Assembly (NCBI GenBank): GCA_016866815.1
Contig: VGKZ01000005.1
Location: forward strand, 1 to 21,901
Origin: Candidatus Peregrinibacteria bacterium
GTDB taxonomy: Bacteria > Patescibacteriota > Gracilibacteria > Peribacterales > Peribacteraceae
Length of the DNA stretch: 21,901 nucleotides
Direction of reading: 5' to 3'
A program made the position numbers and the translations under genes. Positions within the stretch are counted from its first letter, which is position 1; each line of letters opens with the position of its first letter. This document shows, piece by piece, positions 14,801 to 20,101 of this stretch. A model generated the notes under the pieces. The model was not told the origin of the DNA, did not search any database, and was given only the letters and a program-made list of their open reading frames with translations.

Positions 14801-14953
14801 CCTGCTAAAGCGCCTTCTGTTGACCCTTCGGCGTCAGCTCCCGCTGCCCGCCCAGTCAGTGCTCCTCGTCCCGACCCGTCGTCAGCGCCTGACGCACGCC
14901 CAGCTAGCACTAGTGGCCCGATACCTCCCGAGGCACCAACCCCGAAGCCCTAA
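11867..14953 (+). CDS. Uncharacterised 1028-aa protein, His-rich start and Pro/Ala/Thr tail
   Basis: No family is recognised. The first 20 residues hold seven His and two Cys (MHCHTHHSWHDQH ... HRLC), which could bind metal. A long region to about residue 490 looks folded and soluble. Two hydrophobic segments follow (about 493-513, VGSIAMGLAFFMSIKALFGVM, and about 521-540, LLTSPLGLGLLWAGAQGIY), a possible membrane hairpin. A second folded part reaches about residue 845. The last 180 residues are a low-complexity Pro/Ala/Thr/Ser tail with a 72-bp tandem duplication. There is no signal peptide. It starts 3 nt after the stop of 9527-11863 without a Shine-Dalgarno, so it probably depends on the upstream gene's transcript. 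A hairpin at 14965-15008 ends the unit. Confidence 0.8.
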   Translation: MHCHTHHSWHDQHIGEHRLCGFGPPLVPPPIPGGDGTGRDSLRRTYERVKANEAMEANTHIQEAVAFFDNDRSRKEFPDLFIGQSPERPYLLTLLTDGLLRDPDAPSGAVAPNAEYSSISRSNINIADPFGILDSYPDGKDVELGKFLRELLTPEILKQILKDGEKGGKATNMELGNAYRKLIVGNANLNFKASQKIDNQIFVQVSLQYYSHVRTEFRLRMQSAGVRPPTGEMEFIEDRFVNPGMDEHSMTKQEYALGMHKLLHGVKSTSDKGKIVPAFTGQIGAGPGGTDIAPYQEIKAFEDDVMMTDRGKRVSRVFGDVSLTRFGPTEALRRFNIEVGETARRNYVDARTGVSRGTDGITMPPEYVAPIPSAGEWINNPAIAHDFLKKNIPSTYGSSNWIFLNSLEYWAILQPAGKSVVDTMGKLPPELLMPENDLKAMLKLIVQEFTVYEDLMKKSNVQLGTLKKEVPTWQKVEEFVSNGFDYAFNFSDHPVGSIAMGLAFFMSIKALFGVMKKEDGLLTSPLGLGLLWAGAQGIYSKSTNGRAWWDGLFDKYDQIMGNEKIKNPQDRTLANYWERALLPIKGEGNEFDKLDREKERLTLGLVGQVEVAPMLGWYEQYQQYRDQSPQQQKEGAGLPPMPFKYGQYLNIYGQNATKKDVSEYIYLTMKKFFINRGQMAKRGRLQFDLGVTAMSEDEGIGFGYIREKYLKPARYYERLMDVAGLRRDIMINPVYLQLVSGEKSMTTEPEFIEAFGQVNGPIALQLWNDFKDRISKNDEQKRLYIVLLSRFQQMGSIETPTANYPMNHVFFMEGNPAAMARAASDPGDLSVWESMMNWFNSGAYTPPVAPVAAGSAAPTSAGGAAATPGPTAAPTSGPTAAPTPTGSAAPTVAPSAAPTTGPTAAPTPTGVAAPTVAPTAAPAPSPIAAPAPSSSGDPSNAPKVSPAPAPRPTSTTGPSPDPAVPAPGVRPSVAPAPNPAKAPSVDPSASAPAARPVSAPRPDPSSAPDARPASTSGPIPPEAPTPKP
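14471..14638 (+). repeat. 24-bp and 72-bp tandem repeats in the Pro/Ala/Thr tail
   Basis: A 72-bp unit (14495-14566) is repeated at 14567-14638 with few changes, each encoding GPTAAPTPTG-(S/V)AAPTVAP-(S/T)AAP plus two residues. A 24-bp partial copy (GPTAAPTS) precedes it at 14471-14494. High identity at the DNA level, including third codon positions, indicates recent duplication. Confidence 0.9.
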
Positions 14954-14964
14954 TAGTAAGACAT

Positions 14965-15008
14965 GAGCAAAGAGGCAATGCGTGATGCACTGCCTCTTCT
15001 AGTTGCTC
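14965..15008. terminator. Bidirectional hairpin between convergent genes
   Basis: AAGAGGCAATGC pairs with GCACTGCCTCTT around GTGAT. Outside it GAGCAA (14965-14970) pairs with TTGCTC (15003-15008) across a 4-nt bulge. On the minus strand the one mismatch becomes a G-U pair, so the stem is better there. It separates 11867-14953 from the convergent 15034-15537. Confidence 0.65.
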
Positions 15009-15033
15009 CTCCTTTCTTGGGAGATGTCTGAGT

Positions 15034-15537
15034 TCACTTCGTCAGGGCATCGAACTTCGGTTCGACTTCGGCCTCGCCGGAAGGGCCGTGACTTGTGCCG
15101 TAGAAGACCAGAATCTTTTCGACCTGGCCCTCTTTGACGCGAAACTGTGGCGGAACGGTGTAGTTGGTCGCGCTACCCGGCAGCGCCTGCGAGACTTTCT
15201 CGGCCGGCACGCCCTCTTTCATGACCATGCTGACAACGATCCACTGGACGTTGTCCGGCATCCTGGTCCAGGAAACGACTCCTGTCGCCTTCTCCACGGT
15301 GACGGGTCCGTCGTAACGGACCACGGCCGGCGGAGACTGCGGGACGAGGTGGTTTCGGAGGGAGGTCACGAAGTCGGAATCCAGATTGAGCATGAGGATG
15401 ATGGTCCCCACGACGATCGCGAAGATTCCGCACGTCTCGTGATGGTCCTTCTCCGAGGCCTTGATCTTGGCGATGCCATAGATGAAGGCGGCGCCACCGA
15501 GGACGAGGATGGCAACGTGCAACAGATTTGCGAACAT
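15034..15537 (-). CDS. Small membrane protein, likely foreign
   Basis: This 167-aa protein matches no family I recognise. Two N-terminal transmembrane helices (about 5-23, LLHVAILVLGGAAFIYGIA; about 36-53, CGIFAIVVGTIILMLNL) precede a soluble domain of about 110 residues containing VVRYDGPVTVEKATGVVSWTRMPDNVQWIVVSMV. The start is firm: AAGGAG (15544-15549) lies 6 nt before the ATG at 15537. Such a Shine-Dalgarno is missing from the clearly native genes in this window. The coding DNA is visibly GC-richer than its neighbours. With 15743-16366 it makes up a two-gene block that may have been acquired from another lineage. Its promoter (15611-15638) nevertheless resembles the one at 3811-3839. Confidence 0.8.
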   Translation of the reverse strand: MFANLLHVAILVLGGAAFIYGIAKIKASEKDHHETCGIFAIVVGTIILMLNLDSDFVTSLRNHLVPQSPPAVVRYDGPVTVEKATGVVSWTRMPDNVQWIVVSMVMKEGVPAEKVSQALPGSATNYTVPPQFRVKEGQVEKILVFYGTSHGPSGEAEVEPKFDALTK

Positions 15538-15610
15538 GAGACTCTCCTTGCAAGGGGTTTTGCCAACGGCGACATGCCGATGGCGTAACTGTAAAGGAAC
15601 AACTATTATT

Positions 15611-15638
15611 ATTATACAACAATTATTAAATATATCAA
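15611..15638 (-). promoter_or_regulatory. Promoter for 15034-15537
   Basis: On the minus strand TTGATA (15633-15638), a 16-bp spacer and TATAAT (15611-15616). It lies in a sharply AT-rich stretch and gives a leader of about 65 nt with a Shine-Dalgarno. The 13-mer around the -10 is identical to the one at 3811-3816. Confidence 0.75.
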
Positions 15639-15685
15639 ATACAAAAACACGTCAGAAAAGCCACTTTCAATGGCAATTAGTAAGG

Positions 15686-15710
15686 CTGCGCGGGGGGACT
15701 GAACGCGCAG
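15686..15710 (-). terminator. GC hairpin downstream of 15743-16366
   Basis: CTGCGCG (15686-15692) pairs with CGCGCAG (15704-15710) around an 11-nt loop, 33 bp beyond the stop of 15743-16366. A smaller stem GGCAG/CTGCC (15737-15754) spans the stop codon itself. There is no T-run, so its role as terminator is tentative. Confidence 0.4.
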
Positions 15711-15742
15711 CTCGAGAGGTTAGAGGAACAGCCAACGGCAGC

Positions 15743-16366
15743 TTAGAAACTGCCGTACCAACGCCGCACACCGGTGTTGTAGCACCGGTAGTAGCGCCGG
15801 TTGTACTGGTACGACCAGTACACGTTCCGTTGATGCCCGCAGCCGCAGAAGGTGCTTCCGCACCGACGGTCTTGGGCACAAAGGGGCTCATCGTACTCCG
15901 CACGGTGGGTCACCGTTCCGCTATGGACGTGACGCACCTCACCATCCGTGGTGGTGTGCACCCGCGAATAGTGGTTGGTGTTGGCCTTGAAGTAGGCTTC
16001 GGCGTTGTGGGCGGTCATGTGGACCCGTCCCACTCCGTCGTTGTAGGCCATGATCTCTGCGGCCTTCAACACCCGATCCAATTCCTTCAGGCTGTTCGCC
16101 TGGATAGGGCTGCTGAAGCCCACCGGCAACGAGCTGGTATCCACGTATCCCTTCTCGCCGGAGGCCCCGATCTTGAGGGTCATGCCTCCGGCCTGGAAGT
16201 TGAACATCCGCTGCCCGTTGACAACCAACGGGGCTTGCGCAGGAGCCGGAGCCGGAGCCGGAGTGGGGGTGCCCGCGGGGGGCACGAACGGCGGCAGCGG
16301 GATGCTCTGCGCTGATGCGGACGAGACGACGAGGACGAGGCACAGGCTGGTGATGAGTCGCAACAT
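15743..16366 (-). CDS. Secreted Cys/Tyr/His-rich protein, likely foreign
   Basis: No family is recognised in this 207-aa protein. It has a clean signal peptide (MLRLITSLCLVLVVSSASAQ), a Pro/Ala linker (PAPAPAPA, from a GGAGCC hexamer run on the plus strand at about 16244-16263), and a domain with MFNFQAGGMTLKIGASGEKGYVDTSS. The His/Tyr/Cys-rich end contains VHMTAHNAEAYF, CAQDRRCGSTFCGCGHQ and YNRRYYRCYN. Five Cys in the tail suggest disulfides or metal binding outside the cell. The ATG at 16366 is preceded at 8 nt by AAAGGA (16375-16380) and starts the signal peptide; the frame is open 30 codons further upstream, but that extension is unlikely. GC content and Shine-Dalgarno use match 15034-15537 and differ from the rest. 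Confidence 0.8.
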   Translation of the reverse strand: MLRLITSLCLVLVVSSASAQSIPLPPFVPPAGTPTPAPAPAPAQAPLVVNGQRMFNFQAGGMTLKIGASGEKGYVDTSSLPVGFSSPIQANSLKELDRVLKAAEIMAYNDGVGRVHMTAHNAEAYFKANTNHYSRVHTTTDGEVRHVHSGTVTHRAEYDEPLCAQDRRCGSTFCGCGHQRNVYWSYQYNRRYYRCYNTGVRRWYGSF

Positions 16367-16675
16367 GGTTTTTGTCCTTTTAAAGTTTCGAACTGGTTTC
16401 AGTATCCCCCCACGCTTTGCAGCTTCCATTTTGTCCCCCGACAAATGGAAAACCACTCATCGTGAGAACAGCTTTACGAAAGCTGCAATGGCATGGGGTA
16501 TGCCTTAGAAAAATCTAAAGCGCACTGGTGTGAAAGAGCCGCAGGATCAATTAGTATTATAAAACTATATAATAGTTTAGTCAATAATTATAAAGCATCA
16601 AATTATGCTTTGAACAGTCAATTGAAGAGTAATTTTGGCTTTGACCCATTCCCTAAATCCTGTACCCTGCGCGCA
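16367..16675. other. 309-bp intergenic stretch with AT-rich hairpins
   Basis: No gene is supported here. Near the minus gene an imperfect hairpin of CCATTT-GTC type lies at about 16428-16450. Further right the DNA becomes sharply AT-rich, with two perfect 7-bp stems: AAACTAT/ATAGTTT (16562-16578) and AAAGCAT/ATGCTTT (16592-16611). TATAAT-like words inside these stems have no matching -35. The carA promoter (16641-16668) closes the region. The carA frame is open from 16493 but has no start signal there. Confidence 0.6.
16641..16668 (+). promoter_or_regulatory. carA promoter, leaderless type
   Basis: TTGACC (16641-16646), a 16-bp spacer and TACCCT (16663-16668) end 7 nt before the ATG at 16676. 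No Shine-Dalgarno is present. The spacing matches the other leaderless-type promoters in the window. Confidence 0.6.
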
Positions 16676-17806
16676 ATGGCAAAACTGATCCTCAGTGACG
16701 GTACGGTCTTCGAGGGGCAGTCATTTGGTGCAACTGTGGATACCGACGGTGAGGTTGTTTTCAATACGGGAATGGTCGGGTATCCCGAAAGTCTCACCGA
16801 TCCGAGTTATCAAGGCCAGATCCTCGTCTTTACGTATCCGCTGATCGGCAACTATGGCGTGCCGAGCATGGAGAAGAATGAATTCGGCTTTTCCAAAAAC
16901 TTCGAGAGCGAGGCGGTGCAGGTGAGGGGAGTGGTGGTGGCGCAGGTGAGCGATGAATACAGCCATTTCTCTGCCGCGAGCTCGCTCCAGAATTTCCTCG
17001 AACACTTCGGTATTCCGGGAATCACAGGAGTTGATACGAGGGCATTGACCAAGAAATTGCGGGAGCATGGGGTCATGCTCGGACGGATTGTTCAGGGGGT
17101 AGGGGGCAGGGAGTCGGGCGGAGGAGAAATTGCCGATCCCAATCTGAATAACCTCGTTGCAGAAGTCAGTTGCTCCGAAGTTATTACCTACGAACCAAAA
17201 ACCAAAAACGAAACACCAATATCCATCGTTGCCTACGATTGCGGCATCAAGCGCAACATCATCCGCAGTTGGCTCAAGAGGGGAGTGACGGTACACCGCG
17301 TTCCGTGGAACTACGACCTTGCGAAGAATCCATCGAATCTGAAGTACGATGGCGTTTTCGTCAGCAATGGCCCCGGCGATCCCAAGATGTGCAGGGAAAC
17401 GATTGCCGCCATGAAGTGGTCCATCGAACAGAATATTCCGACGTTCGGCATTTGCCTCGGTAATCAGCTCATGGCTCTGGCTATCGGCGGTGATACCTAC
17501 AAGCTGAAGTATGGGCACAGAGGAGCGAACCAGCCGTGTGTGGAGGCTGGATCCTCCCATTGCATCATTACATCTCAGAATCACGGCTTTGCTGTGGATG
17601 AAAAGACGCTTCCTTCGGGTTGGTCTGTTTGGTGGAGGAATGCGAATGACGGAACGGTTGAGGGCATCCGCCATGAGTCCGGTCGATTCTTCGCCGTGCA
17701 GTTTCACCCTGAAGCGACACCCGGACCGGAGGACGCGAATTATTTGTTCGATACGTTCCTTGGAGTATTGGAACAGGAGAAAGTGCTTGTAGAAGGGAAA
17801 AAGTAG
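16676..17806 (+). CDS. carA: Carbamoyl-phosphate synthase small subunit
   Basis: CarA hydrolyses glutamine and passes ammonia to the large subunit (CarB) to make carbamoyl phosphate for pyrimidine and arginine synthesis. At 376 aa the length is normal. The N-terminal CarA domain begins LILSDGTVFEGQSFG, with EVVFNTGMVGYPESLTDPSY and GITGVDTRALTKKLREHG. The class I glutamine amidotransferase domain has SNGPGDP, the nucleophile Cys260 in GICLGNQ, and His344/Glu346 in FHPEA. A short 7-mer repeat (17191-17218) encodes the interdomain linker. The ATG at 16676 starts the conserved N-terminus and fits the promoter. carB is not in the window, which is unusual for bacteria that keep carAB together but common in scattered CPR genomes. 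The transcript ends at the hairpin 17831-17870. Confidence 0.96.
   Translation: MAKLILSDGTVFEGQSFGATVDTDGEVVFNTGMVGYPESLTDPSYQGQILVFTYPLIGNYGVPSMEKNEFGFSKNFESEAVQVRGVVVAQVSDEYSHFSAASSLQNFLEHFGIPGITGVDTRALTKKLREHGVMLGRIVQGVGGRESGGGEIADPNLNNLVAEVSCSEVITYEPKTKNETPISIVAYDCGIKRNIIRSWLKRGVTVHRVPWNYDLAKNPSNLKYDGVFVSNGPGDPKMCRETIAAMKWSIEQNIPTFGICLGNQLMALAIGGDTYKLKYGHRGANQPCVEAGSSHCIITSQNHGFAVDEKTLPSGWSVWWRNANDGTVEGIRHESGRFFAVQFHPEATPGPEDANYLFDTFLGVLEQEKVLVEGKK
17191..17218 (+). repeat. Heptanucleotide repeat inside carA
   Basis: About four degenerate 7-mers of the form AAAAACC/CGAAACC. It encodes about EPKTKNETP in the linker between the two CarA domains. The unit length and position parallel the repeats in mutY and purN. 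It is less perfect than those. Confidence 0.6.
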
Positions 17807-17830
17807 GACTCAGAAGAACGAAAAGATCCA

Positions 17831-17870
17831 GAGGATCCAGACGAGAGGTTTTTCGTACCTCTGGATCCTC
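17831..17870. terminator. Terminator hairpin between carA and the FNR-like gene, built of 9-mer repeat words
   Basis: GAGGATCCAG (17831-17840) pairs perfectly with CTGGATCCTC (17861-17870), and AGGT (17846-17849) with ACCT (17857-17860); a 5-nt bulge and a T-rich 7-nt loop separate them. The right arm reaches the stop codon of the convergent gene (17869-17871). The DNA before it (from about 17808) is made of the same CAGA words. Confidence 0.75.
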
Positions 17871-18588
17871 AAATATACCCTTCTACATGCACGTCGCCTT
17901 TCGTCATGCCGAATCTCTCCATGCAGATTTTTTTCACATCTTTTGTCATCTCCGGGTTCCCGCAGGCGTACACCTGTACCCGTGCAAAATCCTGGACGAT
18001 CTTTTCGAAGAGCGTCTGCACTCTTCCCGTATGGCCTTTCCAGTCGGCGGAGGGCTTCGTCAGCGCGGGATGGAAAAAAAAGTGACTGTACTTGCGCGCC
18101 ATTGCGGTGAACTCTTCGGTCCAGAAGAGATCTTCCTCCGAGCGCACACCCAACAGCAGATCAATTCTGCGGGTTTCGTCTTTCAGAAAGCTCACGAGCT
18201 GTGAACGGTACGGGGCGATGCCCGTGGAGGTGGCGACGAGGAGCCAGTCTTTTCCGGAATTCCTGTCCAGGAGGAATCTTCCGAACGGTCCCTGCATGCG
18301 CACGGTGTCTCCCACCTTGAGACCACTCTCCACCCACATGCTTGCACGGCCTCCTTCGAGAATTTTTACGACGAAGAGCATGTCTTTTTCTTCCGGTGAA
18401 GATGCGATCGAAAACGCGCGCGTCTGGATATCGGATCCATCCTCCAGTAAGGGCACGTCCCACAGCAGATACTGACCGGGAAGGAACTTCAATCCTTCCG
18501 GCTTTGTGAACCGGAGCTCGAAAATGTCCCTCGCGATCTTCGTATTCTCCGTGCAGGTGGTGGTGTAGGAGGGTGTAGGCATCGGCAT
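17869..18588 (-). CDS. FAD/NAD(P)-binding ferredoxin-NADP reductase-like oxidoreductase
   Basis: This flavoprotein would move electrons between NAD(P)H and a ferredoxin, flavodoxin or other partner. At 239 aa it is the FNR core alone, without a fused 2Fe-2S domain. Visible motifs are GQYLLWDVP, the FAD motif RAFS (57-60), the phosphate loop GPFGRF (100-105), the NAD(P) motif TSTGIAPYRS (120-129), LLGVRSEEDLFW, and YACGNPEM (207-214). It ends in a short HVEGYI, without an aromatic last residue. The ATG at 18588 is 2 nt after the purN stop, so translation is probably coupled to purN. The frame continues upstream inside purN, but the family N-terminus fits 18588 (or 18582). The partner cannot be told from context; it is not an obvious part of purine synthesis. 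Confidence 0.88.
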   Translation of the reverse strand: MPMPTPSYTTTCTENTKIARDIFELRFTKPEGLKFLPGQYLLWDVPLLEDGSDIQTRAFSIASSPEEKDMLFVVKILEGGRASMWVESGLKVGDTVRMQGPFGRFLLDRNSGKDWLLVATSTGIAPYRSQLVSFLKDETRRIDLLLGVRSEEDLFWTEEFTAMARKYSHFFFHPALTKPSADWKGHTGRVQTLFEKIVQDFARVQVYACGNPEMTKDVKKICMERFGMTKGDVHVEGYI

Positions 18589-18590
18589 GT

Positions 18591-19193
18591 TCAGCGATTG
18601 TTTTCCAGTTGTTGCAGTACCTTCGGATACCACTCTTTCTCCAGTGCCTGCAAGCGCTCCTTCAGGCTGTCGAGAGTGTCATCCTTCTCTATCGAGCAAT
18701 TTTTTTGTACAATTATTTCCCCTGAATCAAGCCCTTCATCGATGTAGTGGATGGTCATTCCCGTCTCCCTTTCACCCGCTGCAAGTGCATCGTCGATTGC
18801 ATGGGCGCCGGGGTACTTCGGAAGGAGTGACGGGTGGACATTGATCATGCGTCTTTTCCACGTGCGGACGAACCACGGGGAGAGCAGGAACATCCAACCA
18901 ATGCAGGCGATGTACGTTGTGATTCGTGATTCGTGATTCGTGATCGGCGGGACGGCACCTAGCTCAAGTGCAGCTGTATGGAGACGCTTATCGTAGTCTT
19001 CGCGGTCTTCGCCGGAATTCTTTTCAACGATGCGAACCGGAATTTTGGCGATCTTTGCCTTCTCGACGCATCCCCTGTCAGTTCTGTCGCTGATGAGTCC
19101 GAGACATTTTGCTTTCAGTTCCCCTTTCTTCATTGCATCGATCACGGCCTGAAAGGTAGTTCCGCGCGAGGAGGAGAGGACGATGAAGTTCAT
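18591..19193 (-). CDS. purN: Phosphoribosylglycinamide formyltransferase (GART)
   Basis: PurN transfers a formyl group from 10-formyl-tetrahydrofolate to GAR in purine synthesis. The 200-aa product has the phosphate-binding start SSSRGTTFQAVIDA, DREDYDKRL, IGWMFLLSP, the catalytic NVHPSLLPKYPGAHA (Asn118, His120), and GMTIHYIDEGLDSGEI (His149, Asp156). All catalytic residues are present. Residues about 84-92 (ITNHESRIT) are an extra segment before the IACIGWM strand, encoded by a 7-mer tandem repeat. No other pur gene is in the window. The family also covers formyltransferases acting on other amines, so substrate is inferred. The ATG at 19193 has no Shine-Dalgarno and lies 6 nt from a TACCAT box. 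Confidence 0.92.
   Translation of the reverse strand: MNFIVLSSSRGTTFQAVIDAMKKGELKAKCLGLISDRTDRGCVEKAKIAKIPVRIVEKNSGEDREDYDKRLHTAALELGAVPPITNHESRITTYIACIGWMFLLSPWFVRTWKRRMINVHPSLLPKYPGAHAIDDALAAGERETGMTIHYIDEGLDSGEIIVQKNCSIEKDDTLDSLKERLQALEKEWYPKVLQQLENNR
18919..18945 (-). repeat. Heptanucleotide tandem repeat inside purN
   Basis: Three perfect GATTCGT units plus partial flanks on the plus strand (GAATCAC on the coding strand). It encodes residues about 84-92 of PurN, at an insertion before a core beta strand. The repeat is nearly perfect, so it is young. Confidence 0.9.
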
Positions 19194-19199
19194 GGAGTA

Positions 19200-19227
19200 A
19201 TGGTAGGGAAAGAAGAACAGGAAACAA
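19200..19227 (-). promoter_or_regulatory. purN promoter, leaderless type
   Basis: On the minus strand TTGTTT (19222-19227), a 16-bp spacer and TACCAT (19200-19205) end 6 nt before the ATG. The -35 overlaps the first base pairs of the inverted repeat 19226-19286. Moderate support. Confidence 0.5.
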
Positions 19228-19340
19228 AGGACTCAAGCGACACAAAAGATACGGAATGTCTCTCCTCTTTTTCTTTTGAGTCCTTTAAAGCCTCTGAGTC
19301 CTTTAAAGCCTCTGAGTCCTTTACAGCCTCTGAGTCCTTT
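19226..19340. repeat. 11-bp inverted repeat plus 18-bp tandem repeats between cofE-like gene and purN
   Basis: AAAGGACTCAA (19226-19236) is exactly complementary to TTGAGTCCTTT (19276-19286). The right arm opens three 18-bp units GAGTCCTTTAAAGCCTCT (19278-19331), with a half unit up to 19340, where the stop codon of the CofE-like gene begins. It may act as a terminator for that gene and as a boundary for purN. The words match the 9-mer repeats at 6672-6800 and 17831-17870. Confidence 0.85.
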
Positions 19341-20101
19341 TACACAACTCCGAAATACACATCCTTCTCGCGCTCGATTCCCGGCACCCATCCGGTGAAT
19401 TCGGTCATCGGCAATCCGTGATCACGGATGACCGCGGCCGGAGTCCGTTCATCGGCGTTTCCCATGACAGAGTTTGCCGCTGTAGCCAGTTGGTCGGCGA
19501 TTGCTTCCACGGTCATCACCATGTCCCTGCCGTAGAGATCCGGTTTTCCGCGGCGGTCGTAGAGGGGATCCATCCCTGCGACGGTGAGTGCAAAAGCGGT
19601 CACACCGCTTCTGCGCGGAGACAGACCTGAATCAGACAGGATGATCGCAACTGAGTCGACCTTCTTCATCAGTTCTCTTCGCAATCTCCGTACGCTCTCA
19701 ACAGGATCCCTCGGCCACCCCACGGCCCATCCTCTCTCGATATTCGATTCGTCGATGCCGGCGTTGGGAACGATGAGCGTTCCCTCCGCAATGCCGTCCG
19801 GTTTCAGTTCTGTCAGTACTACTCCGTTCATAGTGCGGATGACCGTGCCGTTCATACGTGCGGTCTCATCGAGGACGAATTGCCGGTGCTGGGGAGTCTT
19901 TCCGAATGCACGATAGAGTTCTTCCGCCTCCGGGCTGACCCGGATCTTCGCGAGTTCCACTGCTGCACCTTCAACCGTCGCAGCGACTTTGGAGGAGACG
20001 ACGATGATATCGCCCGATTGCAGCGCAACAGACTGGACTATTGCCGCAGCAAGGTCGTCGCCAGCCTTGAGCATTCCGGTACGGACAGGGAGTATGAGCA
20101 T
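19340..20101 (-). CDS. CofE-family gamma-glutamyl ligase
   Basis: The product resembles coenzyme F420-0:L-glutamate ligase, which uses GTP to add glutamate to F420-0. At 253 aa it is the length of the archaeal enzyme. Family motifs are GDIIVVSSKVAATVEG (30-45), VPNAGIDESN (111-120), ILSDSGLSPRRSGVTAFALTVAGM (154-177), DRRGKPDLYGRDM (182-194) and AIADQLATAANSVMG (200-214). F420 is not expected in CPR bacteria, and no other F420 gene is present, so the real substrate may be another glutamyl acceptor. Start: ATG at 20101 (MLILPVRTG) fits the family; ATG at 20134 would add 11 residues. The start overlaps that of the divergent 20094-20648. The frame remains open far upstream, but that is antisense to the neighbour. 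Confidence 0.85.
   Translation of the reverse strand: MLILPVRTGMLKAGDDLAAAIVQSVALQSGDIIVVSSKVAATVEGAAVELAKIRVSPEAEELYRAFGKTPQHRQFVLDETARMNGTVIRTMNGVVLTELKPDGIAEGTLIVPNAGIDESNIERGWAVGWPRDPVESVRRLRRELMKKVDSVAIILSDSGLSPRRSGVTAFALTVAGMDPLYDRRGKPDLYGRDMVMTVEAIADQLATAANSVMGNADERTPAAVIRDHGLPMTEFTGWVPGIEREKDVYFGVV

Noticed and set aside
14275..14910. Minus-strand Gly/Ala-rich open frame opposite the Pro/Ala/Thr tail
   Set aside because: A GC-rich repeat keeps several frames open; the plus frame continues a 1028-aa gene.
15482..16315. Plus-strand open frame opposite the two island genes
   Set aside because: The minus frames have Shine-Dalgarno sequences, a signal peptide and membrane helices; the plus frame has none.
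16493..16675. Upstream extension of carA
   Set aside because: It crosses an AT-rich promoter region and adds sequence absent from CarA proteins.
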